Assembly: GCF_000266885.1 (NCBI RefSeq)
Contig: NC_018020.1
Coordinates: 496,001-560,000 of the forward strand
Length of the DNA stretch: 64,000 nucleotides
Direction: 5' to 3'
From: Turneriella parva DSM 21527
GTDB taxonomy: Bacteria; Spirochaetota; Leptospiria; Turneriellales; Turneriellaceae
Of the stretch, positions 8,969 through 17,827 are shown in pieces. The first letter of the stretch is position 1; every line of letters begins with the position of its first letter. Below the pieces are notes generated by a model. The model was not told the DNA's origin. It saw nothing but the letters and a program-made list of their open reading frames with translations, and searched no databases. The position numbers were made by a program, and so were the translations under genes.

Positions 8969-9880
8969 TTAACGCAGCTCATAGCCGTTCAGCATCTGCA
9001 TCTCTTTTGGGCTCGCGCGATAGGGTCGCACAAAAGCCTGCGGCGCCTGCCTTTGCAGATTACTGAGCAGCCGTTCGGCATCGGCGTTCTCGCCGGTAAT
9101 TTTGATGATCTCTTCAAGTAGAAGCCGGGCATCGTAAAACCGGCGTTCGGCGAGCTTCACCTCGACCAGCGGCCAGATATAGCGCGCTTCTGAACCAAAT
9201 AGGGAATAAATAGCGAGCGCATGCCGGGCCGCAGCCTTAGTCTGCCTCGCCGCCGCAGCGATGCGGTAAAGCGCCAGGTAGCTGCCCTCACGGTCAGGCC
9301 GGCTGAGCTTCGCGCGCTCGAAACATGCCAGTGCGAGAGGTATTTTTTGCTTCTTCTCCATGGCATCACACTCCGCGGTATCGACCGCAGCCATTGCCGG
9401 TTCGATCGTCTCGAGCACCTGTTTCGCAGCCTGCCTGTCTCCCTGCCGGCCCAGCACTATCGCATAGCGTATATGCGTCGCCGAATCTGACTTATTGACA
9501 GCCAGATATTTCTCATAAAACTTCTTCGCCTGTGTCCATTTGCCGCGATCATCGTATTGTACCGCCAGATACGCATAAGCTTCGGGCTTATTATAGCCGT
9601 GTTCCATTGCGCGTTCATACATGTTGACGGCCTCTTCGTGCCGGCCGAGTGCCAGCAGTGCCTCGGCAGAGAGAACTTCAGCCTCGAGCTGTGTATTCTG
9701 ATCGCTATTCATCTGCAAGGTGACACGAAGCGAATCGAGTGCGTTCAAGAAGCGCCGGCGCTCAAAATGTTCGCGTGCCCGCTCGAGAAAATCTTCGGCA
9801 GTGACAGGTTGTGCGCGGTGTAATGAAACAACCGTGAAGAGCAATACGCAATGCCGCAAGAGCGACATCGCCCACCGCAT
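8969..9880 (-). CDS. Exported TPR-repeat protein
   Basis: 303 residues: a signal peptide (about 1-28, LLRHCVLLFTVVSLHRAQPVTA) followed by tetratricopeptide-type helices, with units such as AEALLALGRHEEAVNMYERA and AYLAVQYDDRGKWTQAKKFY. TPR arrays act as protein docking surfaces, so this is likely a periplasmic scaffold. It directly follows the barrel gene at 9882 with essentially no gap, suggesting one operon and perhaps a shared role at the outer membrane. No enzyme motif is seen. Confidence 0.7.
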   Translation of the reverse strand: MRWAMSLLRHCVLLFTVVSLHRAQPVTAEDFLERAREHFERRRFLNALDSLRVTLQMNSDQNTQLEAEVLSAEALLALGRHEEAVNMYERAMEHGYNKPEAYAYLAVQYDDRGKWTQAKKFYEKYLAVNKSDSATHIRYAIVLGRQGDRQAAKQVLETIEPAMAAVDTAECDAMEKKQKIPLALACFERAKLSRPDREGSYLALYRIAAAARQTKAAARHALAIYSLFGSEARYIWPLVEVKLAERRFYDARLLLEEIIKITGENADAERLLSNLQRQAPQAFVRPYRASPKEMQMLNGYELR

Positions 9881-9881
9881 A

Positions 9882-11429
9882 TCAGAACCTCACGCCGAAC
9901 GAAAGCTGAAGACCGATCGCATGGTTGCGCTCAGAGCCGGGTGTGCCTTCGAAGAACAATTGCTCCCGCAGAATGTAGCGGTTTTTAAACATCTGCGCGG
10001 CGAACAGCGTGACGATGAACGAATTGCCGCGGTACGATGAGAAGGCGTTTCCGGTGGTTGCTCCGGTTGAATTGAAGCCGAAATAACCCTGGCCGTTGCC
10101 GAAACTTGTCAGGTTCGTATTGCCGGTATTCTGAAAGTAGAGCCGATTGGTGAGTAAAAAACCCCAGGTCGTGGCAACCTTGTCGAACTCGCGCTGCAAC
10201 TTGCCGAACTCCATACCAATCGAGAGGTCATAAGTACCGAAATAGTGACCCACGGCATCGGTGCCGGTTGTCGGCTTGTATTCGGTGAGGTAAATTTCGT
10301 CGATCACGAATTTCACGATAATATCGGTGAACGGGCCTTTGCTGATCGGTTGCTTTTCGTCGACAACCGAACCCAGCTGCAGCCGCAGATTACGGCGGTA
10401 TTCGATTTCAACCTTCGCCACGTCGAAAGACGTGCTCTTCGGCGCGCTTTCAGCATCGCGAAACAGATAACGGGGGTATATGCGCAGAACGAAAAATGTC
10501 AGATCGTCGCGGCCGCCCATAAAGAGACCGAATTTTGTGTCTGAGATTGAAGTATAATCGGTATTCTGAATATACGTCGTCGTCGACACGGGCACGGTGC
10601 TGTTCTCGACATTCAGCTGGCTGAAGAGAATGCCGCCGCCGAAAAAGAAGTACTTGAAGTTGTACTGCATCTCGATCTTCTGCGAGCCTGCATAAAACGT
10701 GGGCTGCAAAATGCCGTAATATGGCGTCTGGCCATTCAATCTGAACGTCAGCTCGCGCAACGGATTGAACTCCGCATAGGCGCCCGCAGGTGTCTGCAAA
10801 ACCCCTGCAGGTTTATAGAGATTCAGCGCCGTCGACTGTTTATCGATGACGCCGATTGCCGAAGCAAACACACCCACCTCACCGATCACTTCGGGCCGTG
10901 CCTCGCAGTTCGGGTTTGTGGCCGGGTCACCGGTCAGATCATTGCGTGCGTCATAAATTTTTTGCTCGGCGAGTTTCGAGTACGCATCGGGTAACCACTT
11001 TTGAACCGACGCGTTGCGCGGGTCGAGCTTCAGCGTGGTTTCACCAGAGAAAACCGCATCTTTGTAGAGCCCCATGGTGTACTGCATTCGCCCGAGGCTC
11101 GCCCATGATACCGTCTGCTGTGGATTGCGCACGACCGCTTTTTGGTAGTTTTCCAGCGCCTTGTTCTTATCGCCCGCAAGCTCGTACGTGTAGGCAACGT
11201 TATGGTATGAGCGCGCGGCGCGTGAATCGTCGAGTGAGATTGCTTTTTGAAAACGATCAGCAGCATCGAGGTAGCGCGAATCATTGGAAAGGTCGATACC
11301 TTCCCAGTTGAGCTTATCTACCTCAGCCGCAAGGTCTTTGCTGCTTTTTTTCTGGTTCTGTGCACCGGCTGCAGAGGCGAAAAACAACATCGCCAGCAAA
11401 AAATAGGAGTATGGATTGCGCATTTTCAT
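9882..11429 (-). CDS. TPR plus outer-membrane beta-barrel protein
   Basis: 515 residues: signal peptide (about 1-23, ending AAGAQ), then three TPR units (about 40-145: AADRFQKAISLDDS, SYHNVAYTYELAGDKNKALE, SLGRMQYTMGLYKDAVFS), then a long region of alternating aromatic and polar residues typical of a transmembrane beta barrel, ending QLSFGVRF with the C-terminal Phe recognised by the BAM machinery. The TPR part is probably periplasmic and the barrel in the outer membrane. A tandem 36-bp repeat with a palindromic centre lies upstream of the start. It heads a two-gene operon with the TPR gene at 8969. Confidence 0.72.
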   Translation of the reverse strand: MKMRNPYSYFLLAMLFFASAAGAQNQKKSSKDLAAEVDKLNWEGIDLSNDSRYLDAADRFQKAISLDDSRAARSYHNVAYTYELAGDKNKALENYQKAVVRNPQQTVSWASLGRMQYTMGLYKDAVFSGETTLKLDPRNASVQKWLPDAYSKLAEQKIYDARNDLTGDPATNPNCEARPEVIGEVGVFASAIGVIDKQSTALNLYKPAGVLQTPAGAYAEFNPLRELTFRLNGQTPYYGILQPTFYAGSQKIEMQYNFKYFFFGGGILFSQLNVENSTVPVSTTTYIQNTDYTSISDTKFGLFMGGRDDLTFFVLRIYPRYLFRDAESAPKSTSFDVAKVEIEYRRNLRLQLGSVVDEKQPISKGPFTDIIVKFVIDEIYLTEYKPTTGTDAVGHYFGTYDLSIGMEFGKLQREFDKVATTWGFLLTNRLYFQNTGNTNLTSFGNGQGYFGFNSTGATTGNAFSSYRGNSFIVTLFAAQMFKNRYILREQLFFEGTPGSERNHAIGLQLSFGVRF

Positions 11430-11467
11430 AGTCGGTTAGACGCCCCGTCTGGGTAAATATCGACTTA

Positions 11468-11503
11468 TTATGCTATACGATATAGCTTATTTTGCTGCCG
11501 CCA
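11468..11503. repeat. 36-bp direct repeat, copy 1, with palindromic core
   Basis: Identical over 36 bases to 11525-11560. The core GCTATA-CGA-TATAGC is a perfect inverted repeat with a three-base centre. It is followed by GCTGCCGCCA. Position between the end of the phasin-like gene and the start of the TPR-barrel gene (both minus strand) puts it in the promoter region of the latter, as expected of an operator. Confidence 0.6.
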
Positions 11504-11524
11504 AGGAGGGCGTCCAGGCAGAAT

Positions 11525-11560
11525 TTATGCTATACGATATAGCTTATTTTGCTGCCGCCA
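11525..11560. repeat. 36-bp direct repeat, copy 2, with palindromic core
   Basis: Second exact copy, starting 57 bases after the first. Two dyads in the same orientation would fit cooperative binding by a dimeric regulator, or a duplicated 3' hairpin of the gene ending at 11570. The stem is AT-rich and only six pairs long, which argues for a protein site rather than a terminator. Confidence 0.6.
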
Positions 11561-11569
11561 GGGCAGCGA

Positions 11570-11908
11570 CTAGACGCGTTCTTTGAGGCTCTTCGACAGA
11601 TTGCTGACTTTTTCTGCCAGCTCTTGAACGCTTTGGCGCGCCATCGGGTCAACTTGTTCGAGGTAACCCTGAATCGCACGGCTCACCTCGGTGGCACGCT
11701 TTTCATAGTCACGAATCGCCTGAATCGATTTTTCAATGAGTTCATCGAGTTTCTCGTTGGTATCTTCGGCTGTGTTTGAGGCCGCGATACGCTGGCTGAG
11801 TTGCTGAATATCACGGTCGAGCACGGTGAGCCCGTGCCGCACTTCTTCGGTGACTGAGATCAGGGCTTCGATGCCGCTGCGCAAAGCCTTTTTCAGTGTC
11901 TCTTCCAT
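11570..11908 (-). CDS. Phasin-like coiled-coil protein
   Basis: 112 residues, almost entirely helical with heptad spacing, opening MEETLKKALRSGIEALIS and ending with LAEKVSNLSKSLKERV. The pattern resembles small phasins (polyhydroxyalkanoate granule proteins), which coat granule surfaces; no PHA synthase is present in the window, so the role is open. An ATG at 11932 would add eight residues (MQITFFAA); neither start has a clear ribosome binding site and the shorter one gives the usual phasin-like start. It follows the STAS gene on the same strand. Confidence 0.5.
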   Translation of the reverse strand: MEETLKKALRSGIEALISVTEEVRHGLTVLDRDIQQLSQRIAASNTAEDTNEKLDELIEKSIQAIRDYEKRATEVSRAIQGYLEQVDPMARQSVQELAEKVSNLSKSLKERV

Positions 11909-11961
11909 GGCGGCAAAAAACGTTATTTGCATCGAATGTACATCTTTTCGGAATATTCCGT

Positions 11962-12324
11962 TCAGGCCATGACATCTTTCGTGGCCGATTCGAGATCGGC
12001 AGAAATATTGAAAACCGACAAGAGCCGCGTCACCTCAAAGATGTTTTGAATCTGCTCATTGAGGCCGCAAATCACTACTTTAGAACTCTCGCGCTTTTTG
12101 ACCATGCTGACAAAACTCACGAGCACCCCAATACCAGACGAATCGACGAATGCCAGTTCGGTCAGGTCGAGCACAAATCGGGCAATACCCTTTTCGAGGT
12201 GCTTCACGAGCGCCGTTCTGAGCTCAGGCGCTGAAAACATATTCAGATCGCCGGTCAGCTGTACAACAGTGAAGTTCGGTTCGTCTTTAAAACTGAATGT
12301 TAGGCCTTTGTTTTTGTCGAGCAT
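11962..12324 (-). CDS. STAS-domain anti-sigma-factor antagonist
   Basis: 120 residues matching the SpoIIAA/RsbV fold: strand FTVVQLTGDLNMFSAPELR, strand RFVLDLTELAFVDSSGIGVL, and a C-terminal helix. The DSSGIG segment contains the serine that partner kinases phosphorylate. In this family the unphosphorylated protein sequesters an anti-sigma factor or a kinase, and SpoIIE-type phosphatases such as the protein at 4313-7420 reactivate it. The matching kinase is not in the window. It lies downstream of gmhA on the same strand with a 41-base gap. Confidence 0.9.
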   Translation of the reverse strand: MLDKNKGLTFSFKDEPNFTVVQLTGDLNMFSAPELRTALVKHLEKGIARFVLDLTELAFVDSSGIGVLVSFVSMVKKRESSKVVICGLNEQIQNIFEVTRLLSVFNISADLESATKDVMA

Positions 12325-12365
12325 GCGACTCGGCCGTACTGCAAACAGACATAGTAAGTCAAGTT

Positions 12366-12956
12366 CTACTTTCGGTATTCTTTCTCAAACAGTTCTTTTT
12401 CAACCGCGGCGCACAATATATGCCCGATGAGTATATGGCATTCTTGAATACGTGGGGTTTCGTCTGACGGCACACGTACGCAATAATCGACCATGTCGGC
12501 CATTTTACCGCCTTTCATGCCGGTAAGCCCAATCGTTTTTAATCCTATTTTTTTAGCAACTTCAAGCGAATGTAAAACGTTTTTGGAATTGCCTGAGGTT
12601 GAGATCGCGATATAGATGTCACCCGGCTGTGCATTCGCTTCAAGCTGGCGCGAGAAAAGCAGTTCGTAACCATAGTCGTTGCCTATTGCAGTCAGCGCCG
12701 AGGTATCGGTCGTGAGTGCAATACTCGCGAGCGCGGGCCGGTCGAAATAAAAGCGACTGACAAATTCTGCCGCAATATGCTGCGCGTCTGCTGCACTGCC
12801 GCCATTGCCGGCGATCAGGGTCTTCTTGCCTGCCTTATAGGCCGCGATCACATCGGCACAGATCTTATCGAGCTGGTTAATGTTCGCTTCGTCAGCAAGG
12901 TAACGTTCTTTGACGCTGATCGAATCTTTAACCTGCGCACGAATGTAGTCTTTCAT
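12366..12956 (-). CDS. gmhA: Sedoheptulose 7-phosphate isomerase (phosphoheptose isomerase), SIS domain
   Basis: GmhA makes D-glycero-D-manno-heptose 7-phosphate, the first step of ADP-heptose synthesis for the lipopolysaccharide core. The 196 residues show the SIS-domain sugar-phosphate site (TLIAGNGGSAADAQHIAAEF and ISTSGNSKNVLHS), a TTDTSALTAIGNDYG loop and the final helix with QECHILIGHILC. A frame extends to 13100, but this would overlap the upstream pseudouridine synthase gene and add 48 residues without family character; the ATG at 12956 gives the standard N terminus MKDYIRAQVK. Confidence 0.9.
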   Translation of the reverse strand: MKDYIRAQVKDSISVKERYLADEANINQLDKICADVIAAYKAGKKTLIAGNGGSAADAQHIAAEFVSRFYFDRPALASIALTTDTSALTAIGNDYGYELLFSRQLEANAQPGDIYIAISTSGNSKNVLHSLEVAKKIGLKTIGLTGMKGGKMADMVDYCVRVPSDETPRIQECHILIGHILCAAVEKELFEKEYRK

Positions 12957-12975
12957 TAGACTCAATATAATAAAA

Positions 12976-13938
12976 TCAGCTGGCGGTGAAAAGCTTTTTG
13001 AAGGCTTCTGGCACCGGGGCTTCGACGACGACGTCTTTGCCATCTGGGCCACGAAATTCGAGCCGGCGTGCATGCAGCATGAGCCGGTCGGCTGGTTCAC
13101 CGCCGTAAGTTCGGTCGCCGATTATCGGCATGCCGAATTCAGAGAGATGCACACGCAGCTGGTGCGTTCGACCCGTGACAGGCTCGGCGCGAACCAGAGC
13201 CCTGGGTTCAAGCGTCTGCAGAATTTCGAAACGGCTAAAGGCAAAAGAGCCTTCGGGCTTCGCGCCCGTTTTGCCATGCGCAGCCAGCCATTCGGTGGAT
13301 GCATAACGATTGTGTTTCTTCTCTGCGCGCACGAGCTCGTTCTTGATTTCCCACTTTTTTTCGCGCATGCCGGGCTTCATCTTCGTCGCAGCCACATACT
13401 CTTTTTTGATGAGATTTTCCTGAAAGAGGTTGGCGGCAAAAACATTCATCGCAGGGTCGGTCGTAAAAAGTATACATCCCGATGTTTCCGCATCAAGGCG
13501 GTGGTGAATTCCAAGGTACATGGTCTCCGGCGAAGAGCGCGTCGTGTTTGCCAGCAGTCGCTTCAGCGCCGCGACGAGGTTGTCGCGTGCATTGTCGAGC
13601 GTCGGCACTGTCGGCAGGCGTGGTGGTTTGTTCACGACGATGAGTCCGTTTTGGTGGTAGAGAATATCTGACGGGTTCAGGTCTGGCACATTCTGTTGCC
13701 GCGCCTGCGGCAGCCTGTCTGCCTTGTATTCGACACGCACTTCGATGCCGGCAAATACGGGTTTTGAAGCAATGCGGCAACGGCTGCCGTTGAGATAGGC
13801 TGCGCCGATCATAATCAGCTTGCGCACCATGCCCCGCGAGACGCCGCCTTCGACGCGCTCAGTCAAAAGAGCGTGCAAGACTTTATCAAAACGTTCGCCG
13901 TGCAGTTTCTGCGGGTTCTTGAAACCGTAAGTTGCCAT
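12976..13938 (-). CDS. RluA-family RNA pseudouridine synthase
   Basis: Isomerises uridine in ribosomal or transfer RNA. The 320 residues contain an S4-like RNA-binding N terminus (about 15-75, SRGMVRKLIMIGAAYLNG) and the catalytic domain with NGLIVVNKPPRLPTVPT and the active-site segment GIHHRLDAETSGCILF, whose Asp is the nucleophile, then TGRTHQLRVHLSEFGMPIIG. It has the RluC/RluD layout but the target base cannot be read from sequence. It lies 3 bases downstream of serS, so the two are one transcript, followed by gmhA. Confidence 0.9.
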   Translation of the reverse strand: MATYGFKNPQKLHGERFDKVLHALLTERVEGGVSRGMVRKLIMIGAAYLNGSRCRIASKPVFAGIEVRVEYKADRLPQARQQNVPDLNPSDILYHQNGLIVVNKPPRLPTVPTLDNARDNLVAALKRLLANTTRSSPETMYLGIHHRLDAETSGCILFTTDPAMNVFAANLFQENLIKKEYVAATKMKPGMREKKWEIKNELVRAEKKHNRYASTEWLAAHGKTGAKPEGSFAFSRFEILQTLEPRALVRAEPVTGRTHQLRVHLSEFGMPIIGDRTYGGEPADRLMLHARRLEFRGPDGKDVVVEAPVPEAFKKLFTAS

Positions 13939-13941
13939 GGC

Positions 13942-15201
13942 TCAGCTTTTCAGCTTCGCCTCAATCGCCCGCCAATCCACTTTGCCGAACGGTGTCTGGT
14001 GGTATTCCAAGAGTGCTGCGACGAGTCTGCCCGCTGCGACGCCCGAGCCATTGATCGTGTGCACGTATTCGTTTTTGCCCGCTTCGTTCTTGTAACGTAT
14101 TTTTGCGCGCCGTGCCTGAAAGTCTTTGAAGTTTGAGCATGAAGAAATCTCGAGCCAGCGTTTGAGGCCCGGCATATAGATTTCGAGGTCATAGGTAATC
14201 GAAGAGGTGAAGCCCATGTCGCCCGAACACAGACTCAGCACGCGGTAGGTAAGGCCCAATTTTTGCAGCACGCGTTCGGCATCGTGTGTGAGAGAAATCC
14301 ACTCTTTTTCTGATTCTTCAGGTCTGACGAATTTCACGAGCTCAACCTTGTTGAACTGGTGTACACGCACGAGCCCCCGTGTGTCTTTACCTGCGCTGCC
14401 CGCCTCGCGGCGAAAGCAGGGCGTGAATGCAGTGAGTTTAATGGGCAATTCGGCCGCATTCAGAATTTCGTCGGCGTAAAGGTTCGTCAGCGGCACTTCG
14501 CCCGTGGGTATCAGCGAGAGGCCGTCTTTCTCCATGCGGTAATATTCATCATTGAATTTGGGAAACTGCCCAGTGCCGAACATGCACTCGTCTTTCACCA
14601 AAAGCGGCACCATGCGCTCTTTGTAGCCCGCCTCAGCGTGCAGGTCGAGCATGAGGTTGGCAAGTTGGCGTTCGAGCCGCGCGATCTGCTCGTTGTAGAC
14701 ATAGAAGCGCGCACCCGAAATCTTAACGCCACGCTCGAAATCGACCAGTGATTGCGATTCTGCAATTTCATAGTGGGGCTTTACCTCAAAATCAAATTGG
14801 GGTATCTCACCCACCGTGCGCACGACGACATTTTCAGTTTCATCTTTGCCTGCGGGCACTTTTTCATCGAGAATGTTCGGCAGGCGCGCCAGCAGGTTCT
14901 GAAACCTCTCTTCTATCGGCGCCTCTTCTTCTTTGAGTGCCTTGAGGCGGTCGGCCACGTCTTTCATCGTTTCGCGCAACGCATCGAACTCGGCCTGCTT
15001 TCCCTGCGCCTTGAGCTCGCCGAGTTTCTTCGACTGCACATTGCGCTCATTCGAGAGCGCCTCAACCTCGCGAATCATTAATCTGCGCTTTTCGGCCGCT
15101 TCTTTCAGGTCTGCGGCCGAAGCCGTGTCACCGCGCTTCGCGAGACTCTGCAGCACACGCTCAAAGCCTTCGTCGGTTTTCAGCAGCTGGTGATCAATCA
15201 T
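13942..15201 (-). CDS. serS: Seryl-tRNA synthetase
   Basis: Class II synthetase charging tRNA-Ser. The 419 residues show the N-terminal coiled-coil tRNA-binding arm (about 30-105, EVEALSNERNVQSKKLGELK) and the catalytic core with TGEVPLTNLYADEI, motif 2 (LTAFTPCFRREAGSAGKDTR), RVHQFNKVELVKF, and motif 3 close to the end (NGSGVAAGRLVAALLEYHQT). Length is normal. It is the first gene of a minus-strand run with the pseudouridine synthase, gmhA, STAS and phasin-like genes. Confidence 0.97.
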   Translation of the reverse strand: MIDHQLLKTDEGFERVLQSLAKRGDTASAADLKEAAEKRRLMIREVEALSNERNVQSKKLGELKAQGKQAEFDALRETMKDVADRLKALKEEEAPIEERFQNLLARLPNILDEKVPAGKDETENVVVRTVGEIPQFDFEVKPHYEIAESQSLVDFERGVKISGARFYVYNEQIARLERQLANLMLDLHAEAGYKERMVPLLVKDECMFGTGQFPKFNDEYYRMEKDGLSLIPTGEVPLTNLYADEILNAAELPIKLTAFTPCFRREAGSAGKDTRGLVRVHQFNKVELVKFVRPEESEKEWISLTHDAERVLQKLGLTYRVLSLCSGDMGFTSSITYDLEIYMPGLKRWLEISSCSNFKDFQARRAKIRYKNEAGKNEYVHTINGSGVAAGRLVAALLEYHQTPFGKVDWRAIEAKLKS

Positions 15202-15238
15202 GGGAAAAAGTGATTATTTCAAACAGGCTGCAAAGCCG

Positions 15239-15970
15239 TTAACTGTGCGAGCTGCAAGCGGAGTAAGCCGCGCTGAGTTCTTGTGCAATCTCTTCGACCT
15301 GACTCGGGTCTATCCGCTGGGCCAGAAAGCGACATAACTCTTCGGGCGAGTCGGGTAGCACCCGCTCTATGTCTTCAAAAGAGGTAGTTACCACATTGTG
15401 CCGTTCATATAAATGCGCCACCACGGTATAGAATTGCTGCAGAGAAACGCCGCCCCCGGCGAATCGGCCGAGCGCGCGGTGCAACGTATGGTCAGACGCG
15501 AGCCGCGCATACGCAAACAGAGTAGCGGTACTTGCCCAGGCGAAAAAATCCCCCGTGTACGCCTTTCTGTCTTTCGCGAGGCAGTCATAGCTGAGGCAAA
15601 TGCCCTCGCCATAAAAAGAAAAATTCTGCGGGTGCGGCCACAACGAAATCTGCCGGTGCGGCGAACCTTGCGGGTGGAGCAAACATCCCGTTTTTTGGTT
15701 TTGTGTATCCACAAAACCTAAAAACGGGCAAACATAAATGTCGTCGCGCACTCTGTTCGGCAGTGTCACTGCTTCGCGGTCTTTGCGGTATTGTACGATG
15801 TTGACCGCGACAGAAATATCAAGTTCGAGAAACTGTCGGGTATTCTCTGCAACCCAGGCGCGGCGATCGGCGTCGCTGCCCTTCAGATTAAATATGCCGC
15901 AGCATGCGCTGCACGAAAGCCGTTCGCTCATGCAGGCATCAGCAGCAGTCAACACCGAAGGGTTGGTCAT
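15239..15970 (-). CDS. Cysteine-containing protein of unknown function
   Basis: 243 residues. An N-terminal CSACCGIFNL segment and later Cys residues (DDIYVCPFLGF, GCLLHPQG, GICLSYDC) resemble a metal or iron-sulphur site, somewhat like YkgJ-type cysteine clusters, but I do not recognise a named family. The rest is mostly helical with no signal peptide, so it is probably cytoplasmic. Its ATG directly abuts the stop of the lipoprotein gene (TAG-ATG), so the two are on one transcript. A family of Leptospira hypotheticals may be related. Confidence 0.6.
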   Translation of the reverse strand: MTNPSVLTAADACMSERLSCSACCGIFNLKGSDADRRAWVAENTRQFLELDISVAVNIVQYRKDREAVTLPNRVRDDIYVCPFLGFVDTQNQKTGCLLHPQGSPHRQISLWPHPQNFSFYGEGICLSYDCLAKDRKAYTGDFFAWASTATLFAYARLASDHTLHRALGRFAGGGVSLQQFYTVVAHLYERHNVVTTSFEDIERVLPDSPEELCRFLAQRIDPSQVEEIAQELSAAYSACSSHS

Positions 15971-16633
15971 CTATTTCGGTTGGCGCATGCAAAGAATGGT
16001 GCCACCGCTTCCGCTGACTGCGCCACAGGTGTCAGAGCTGGTAACGCTCGTAAAGCCAACACCAGAAAGGCCTGAATTACCGAAAGTCGCCGCACCGCCG
16101 GTGCTTGTAAACCCTGTGCAGTCTGCCCCCGAGGCTCGGCCATCGATTCGGGTACCGGTAAAAACGGGACGCCCGACATCTTCGAGATTTACCCTGAAGC
16201 CACTGCTTGAGAGTTCTGCATAATCGGTCGCAAGCAAAGCATATCCTGAAGACTTTCTGGCTATGAACGGACCGAGCGTGGTCTCAGCGCTACAGCCAGT
16301 TGCTTCAATACCCTGGATATTGCAGATGGCATCTACAGCGCCCGCTCCGGAACTTATGGATATCCATGCCCTGAAAGTGCCCGTAAATTGCCTGCTCGTT
16401 GCCTCTGCCTGACAGGCACAGTTTGCCGTCGCGATACCACCGGCGAGACAAACGGGGTTTAGACTGCCATTACCCGCAGAAAGAAAAGAACCGTTCGCGA
16501 GAGAGCCACCGAACGCGAATACCTCGATACCAAACGAATTATTCGCAACAGCTTTAGCCTTTTCGACAAACCCGATATTGCTGCAATGCGTTACCGCGAG
16601 GCCGAGTAAGAGTATTTTTGCGTATCGTTTCAT
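15971..16633 (-). CDS. Putative lipoprotein with a DUF1554-like C-terminal domain
   Basis: 220 residues from the ATG at 16633, which has AGAGGT just upstream; a frame from 16654 only adds seven residues. The N terminus MKRYAKILLLGLAVTHC is a lipoprotein signal with Cys17 as the likely lipidated residue, though the residues before Cys are not a textbook lipobox. The middle is rich in Gly, Ser, Ala and Cys, and the C-terminal part (FRAWISISSG, VFTGTRIDG, TSSDTCG, ILCMRQPK) has the spacing of DUF1554, a lectin-like fold common in Leptospira surface proteins. Surface exposure is an inference. Confidence 0.55.
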   Translation of the reverse strand: MKRYAKILLLGLAVTHCSNIGFVEKAKAVANNSFGIEVFAFGGSLANGSFLSAGNGSLNPVCLAGGIATANCACQAEATSRQFTGTFRAWISISSGAGAVDAICNIQGIEATGCSAETTLGPFIARKSSGYALLATDYAELSSSGFRVNLEDVGRPVFTGTRIDGRASGADCTGFTSTGGAATFGNSGLSGVGFTSVTSSDTCGAVSGSGGTILCMRQPK

Positions 16634-16643
16634 CGCTTTACCT

Positions 16644-17747
16644 CTAAAACACATACCCTGCTGACAGCAGCAGATTCACGACGCGGCCCGCCTCGTTGCC
16701 CTTGTCGAACAGCACCACAGAGCCGAACTCAAGCCCGAATGAGACATTCTGCAAGAATAGCCAGTGCAACGCCACTGCCGAGCGCGCCGCGGGATTGCTG
16801 AACGTCTTGCTGTAGATATCGCCCGACGAATTGCCGCCTGAATTGACGGCAAATTTGCCACCGTAATAACCCCCGCCGAGTTCGACGTCGAACCGCCAGC
16901 GGTCTGACCAGAAGAACCATGAATAGCCCAGGTTGAGCGTCAGCGGTATAGCCGTCAGCGAACTCGAGAACGAAGCACTCTGCGTTTCGCGTGAATTGAG
17001 CTTAAAGAATTGCATGAATGCTCCCGCGTACATACCGCGCCAGACGAGCCGCTTTGCCGAGACTGCGATGCTGCCTGCCGAAGAGTAAGGTTCTTTCAGA
17101 TCGTCGATCGGTGACGCTACACCCACAGAGAGATTGGCGGTGAAATCTTTGAACGCCCAGACAACGGGTATCTGTTTTTCAAGCTCGAGCTTTTCGCCCT
17201 TTTGCGCGGCAGTCGCCTTACCTGCATTCAGCTTCTGCTCTTTCGCAATTTTTGTCATCTCGGCGACGATGTCATCGGCGACTTTGTCGGCGAGACCAAA
17301 AATAGAAGCATCGGTCGGGTTGCGCCTCTCGGGTAAGGCGCGATAATTTTCTTTGCTGCCGAGCGAAATGTAGGTATCGACCACAATTTGTTTTTTAGCC
17401 GCGTCGTACTTGAACTGGCCGAGAACCAGAATCTGAACGTCATTTCTTGCGCAATATTGCGCGGCCTCGGCCGCATTCAGAATGCCGGTGGATTTAATTT
17501 TTCTTCGCGCCGCGTCAGACTTTGCCGGGTCTTCGCGCACGTACTCGAATTTCTGCTGCAGAGATTTGTCGATCGCTTCAGTCAGAGAATTCGGCATATA
17601 ACCAAAGTTTTTGGTGCCTGTGTCGTCTTCGTAGGTCAATATCGCGACGCGCGCGAGAGATTTGGTTTTATCGGCTGCAGAGAGCTGTACTGCCGAGATC
17701 GAAAGGCACGCAAATAATGCCATCAGCTTTTTATAGTCAGCGCGCAT
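16644..17747 (-). CDS. Secreted protein with CsgG/FlgO-like N-terminal part and outer-membrane barrel end
   Basis: From the ATG at 17747 the protein has 367 residues, with a signal peptide (ending SAVQLSA). The first half (RVAILTYEDDTGTKNFGYM, TEAIDKSLQQKFEYV, DVQILVLGQFKYD) resembles the periplasmic domain of CsgG/FlgO-type lipoproteins; the second half alternates hydrophobic and polar residues like a beta barrel and ends LLSAGYVF with a C-terminal Phe. A longer frame to 17894 would overlap the divergent CAP gene. It directly precedes the lipoprotein gene, with 10 bases between, which supports a shared envelope role. Confidence 0.55.
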   Translation of the reverse strand: MRADYKKLMALFACLSISAVQLSAADKTKSLARVAILTYEDDTGTKNFGYMPNSLTEAIDKSLQQKFEYVREDPAKSDAARRKIKSTGILNAAEAAQYCARNDVQILVLGQFKYDAAKKQIVVDTYISLGSKENYRALPERRNPTDASIFGLADKVADDIVAEMTKIAKEQKLNAGKATAAQKGEKLELEKQIPVVWAFKDFTANLSVGVASPIDDLKEPYSSAGSIAVSAKRLVWRGMYAGAFMQFFKLNSRETQSASFSSSLTAIPLTLNLGYSWFFWSDRWRFDVELGGGYYGGKFAVNSGGNSSGDIYSKTFSNPAARSAVALHWLFLQNVSFGLEFGSVVLFDKGNEAGRVVNLLLSAGYVF

Positions 17748-17827
17748 GCCGCACAACCATACCTGCAGCGAAGCACCCGGCAAGCATAATTCATTGACGA
17801 TAAGTCGTGCAGACCCCGAGTGCAGCC

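Noticed and set aside
11468-11560. Tandem terminators for the phasin-like gene
   Set aside because: The stems are only six AT-rich pairs with no U run; a protein-binding site is more likely, though not proved.
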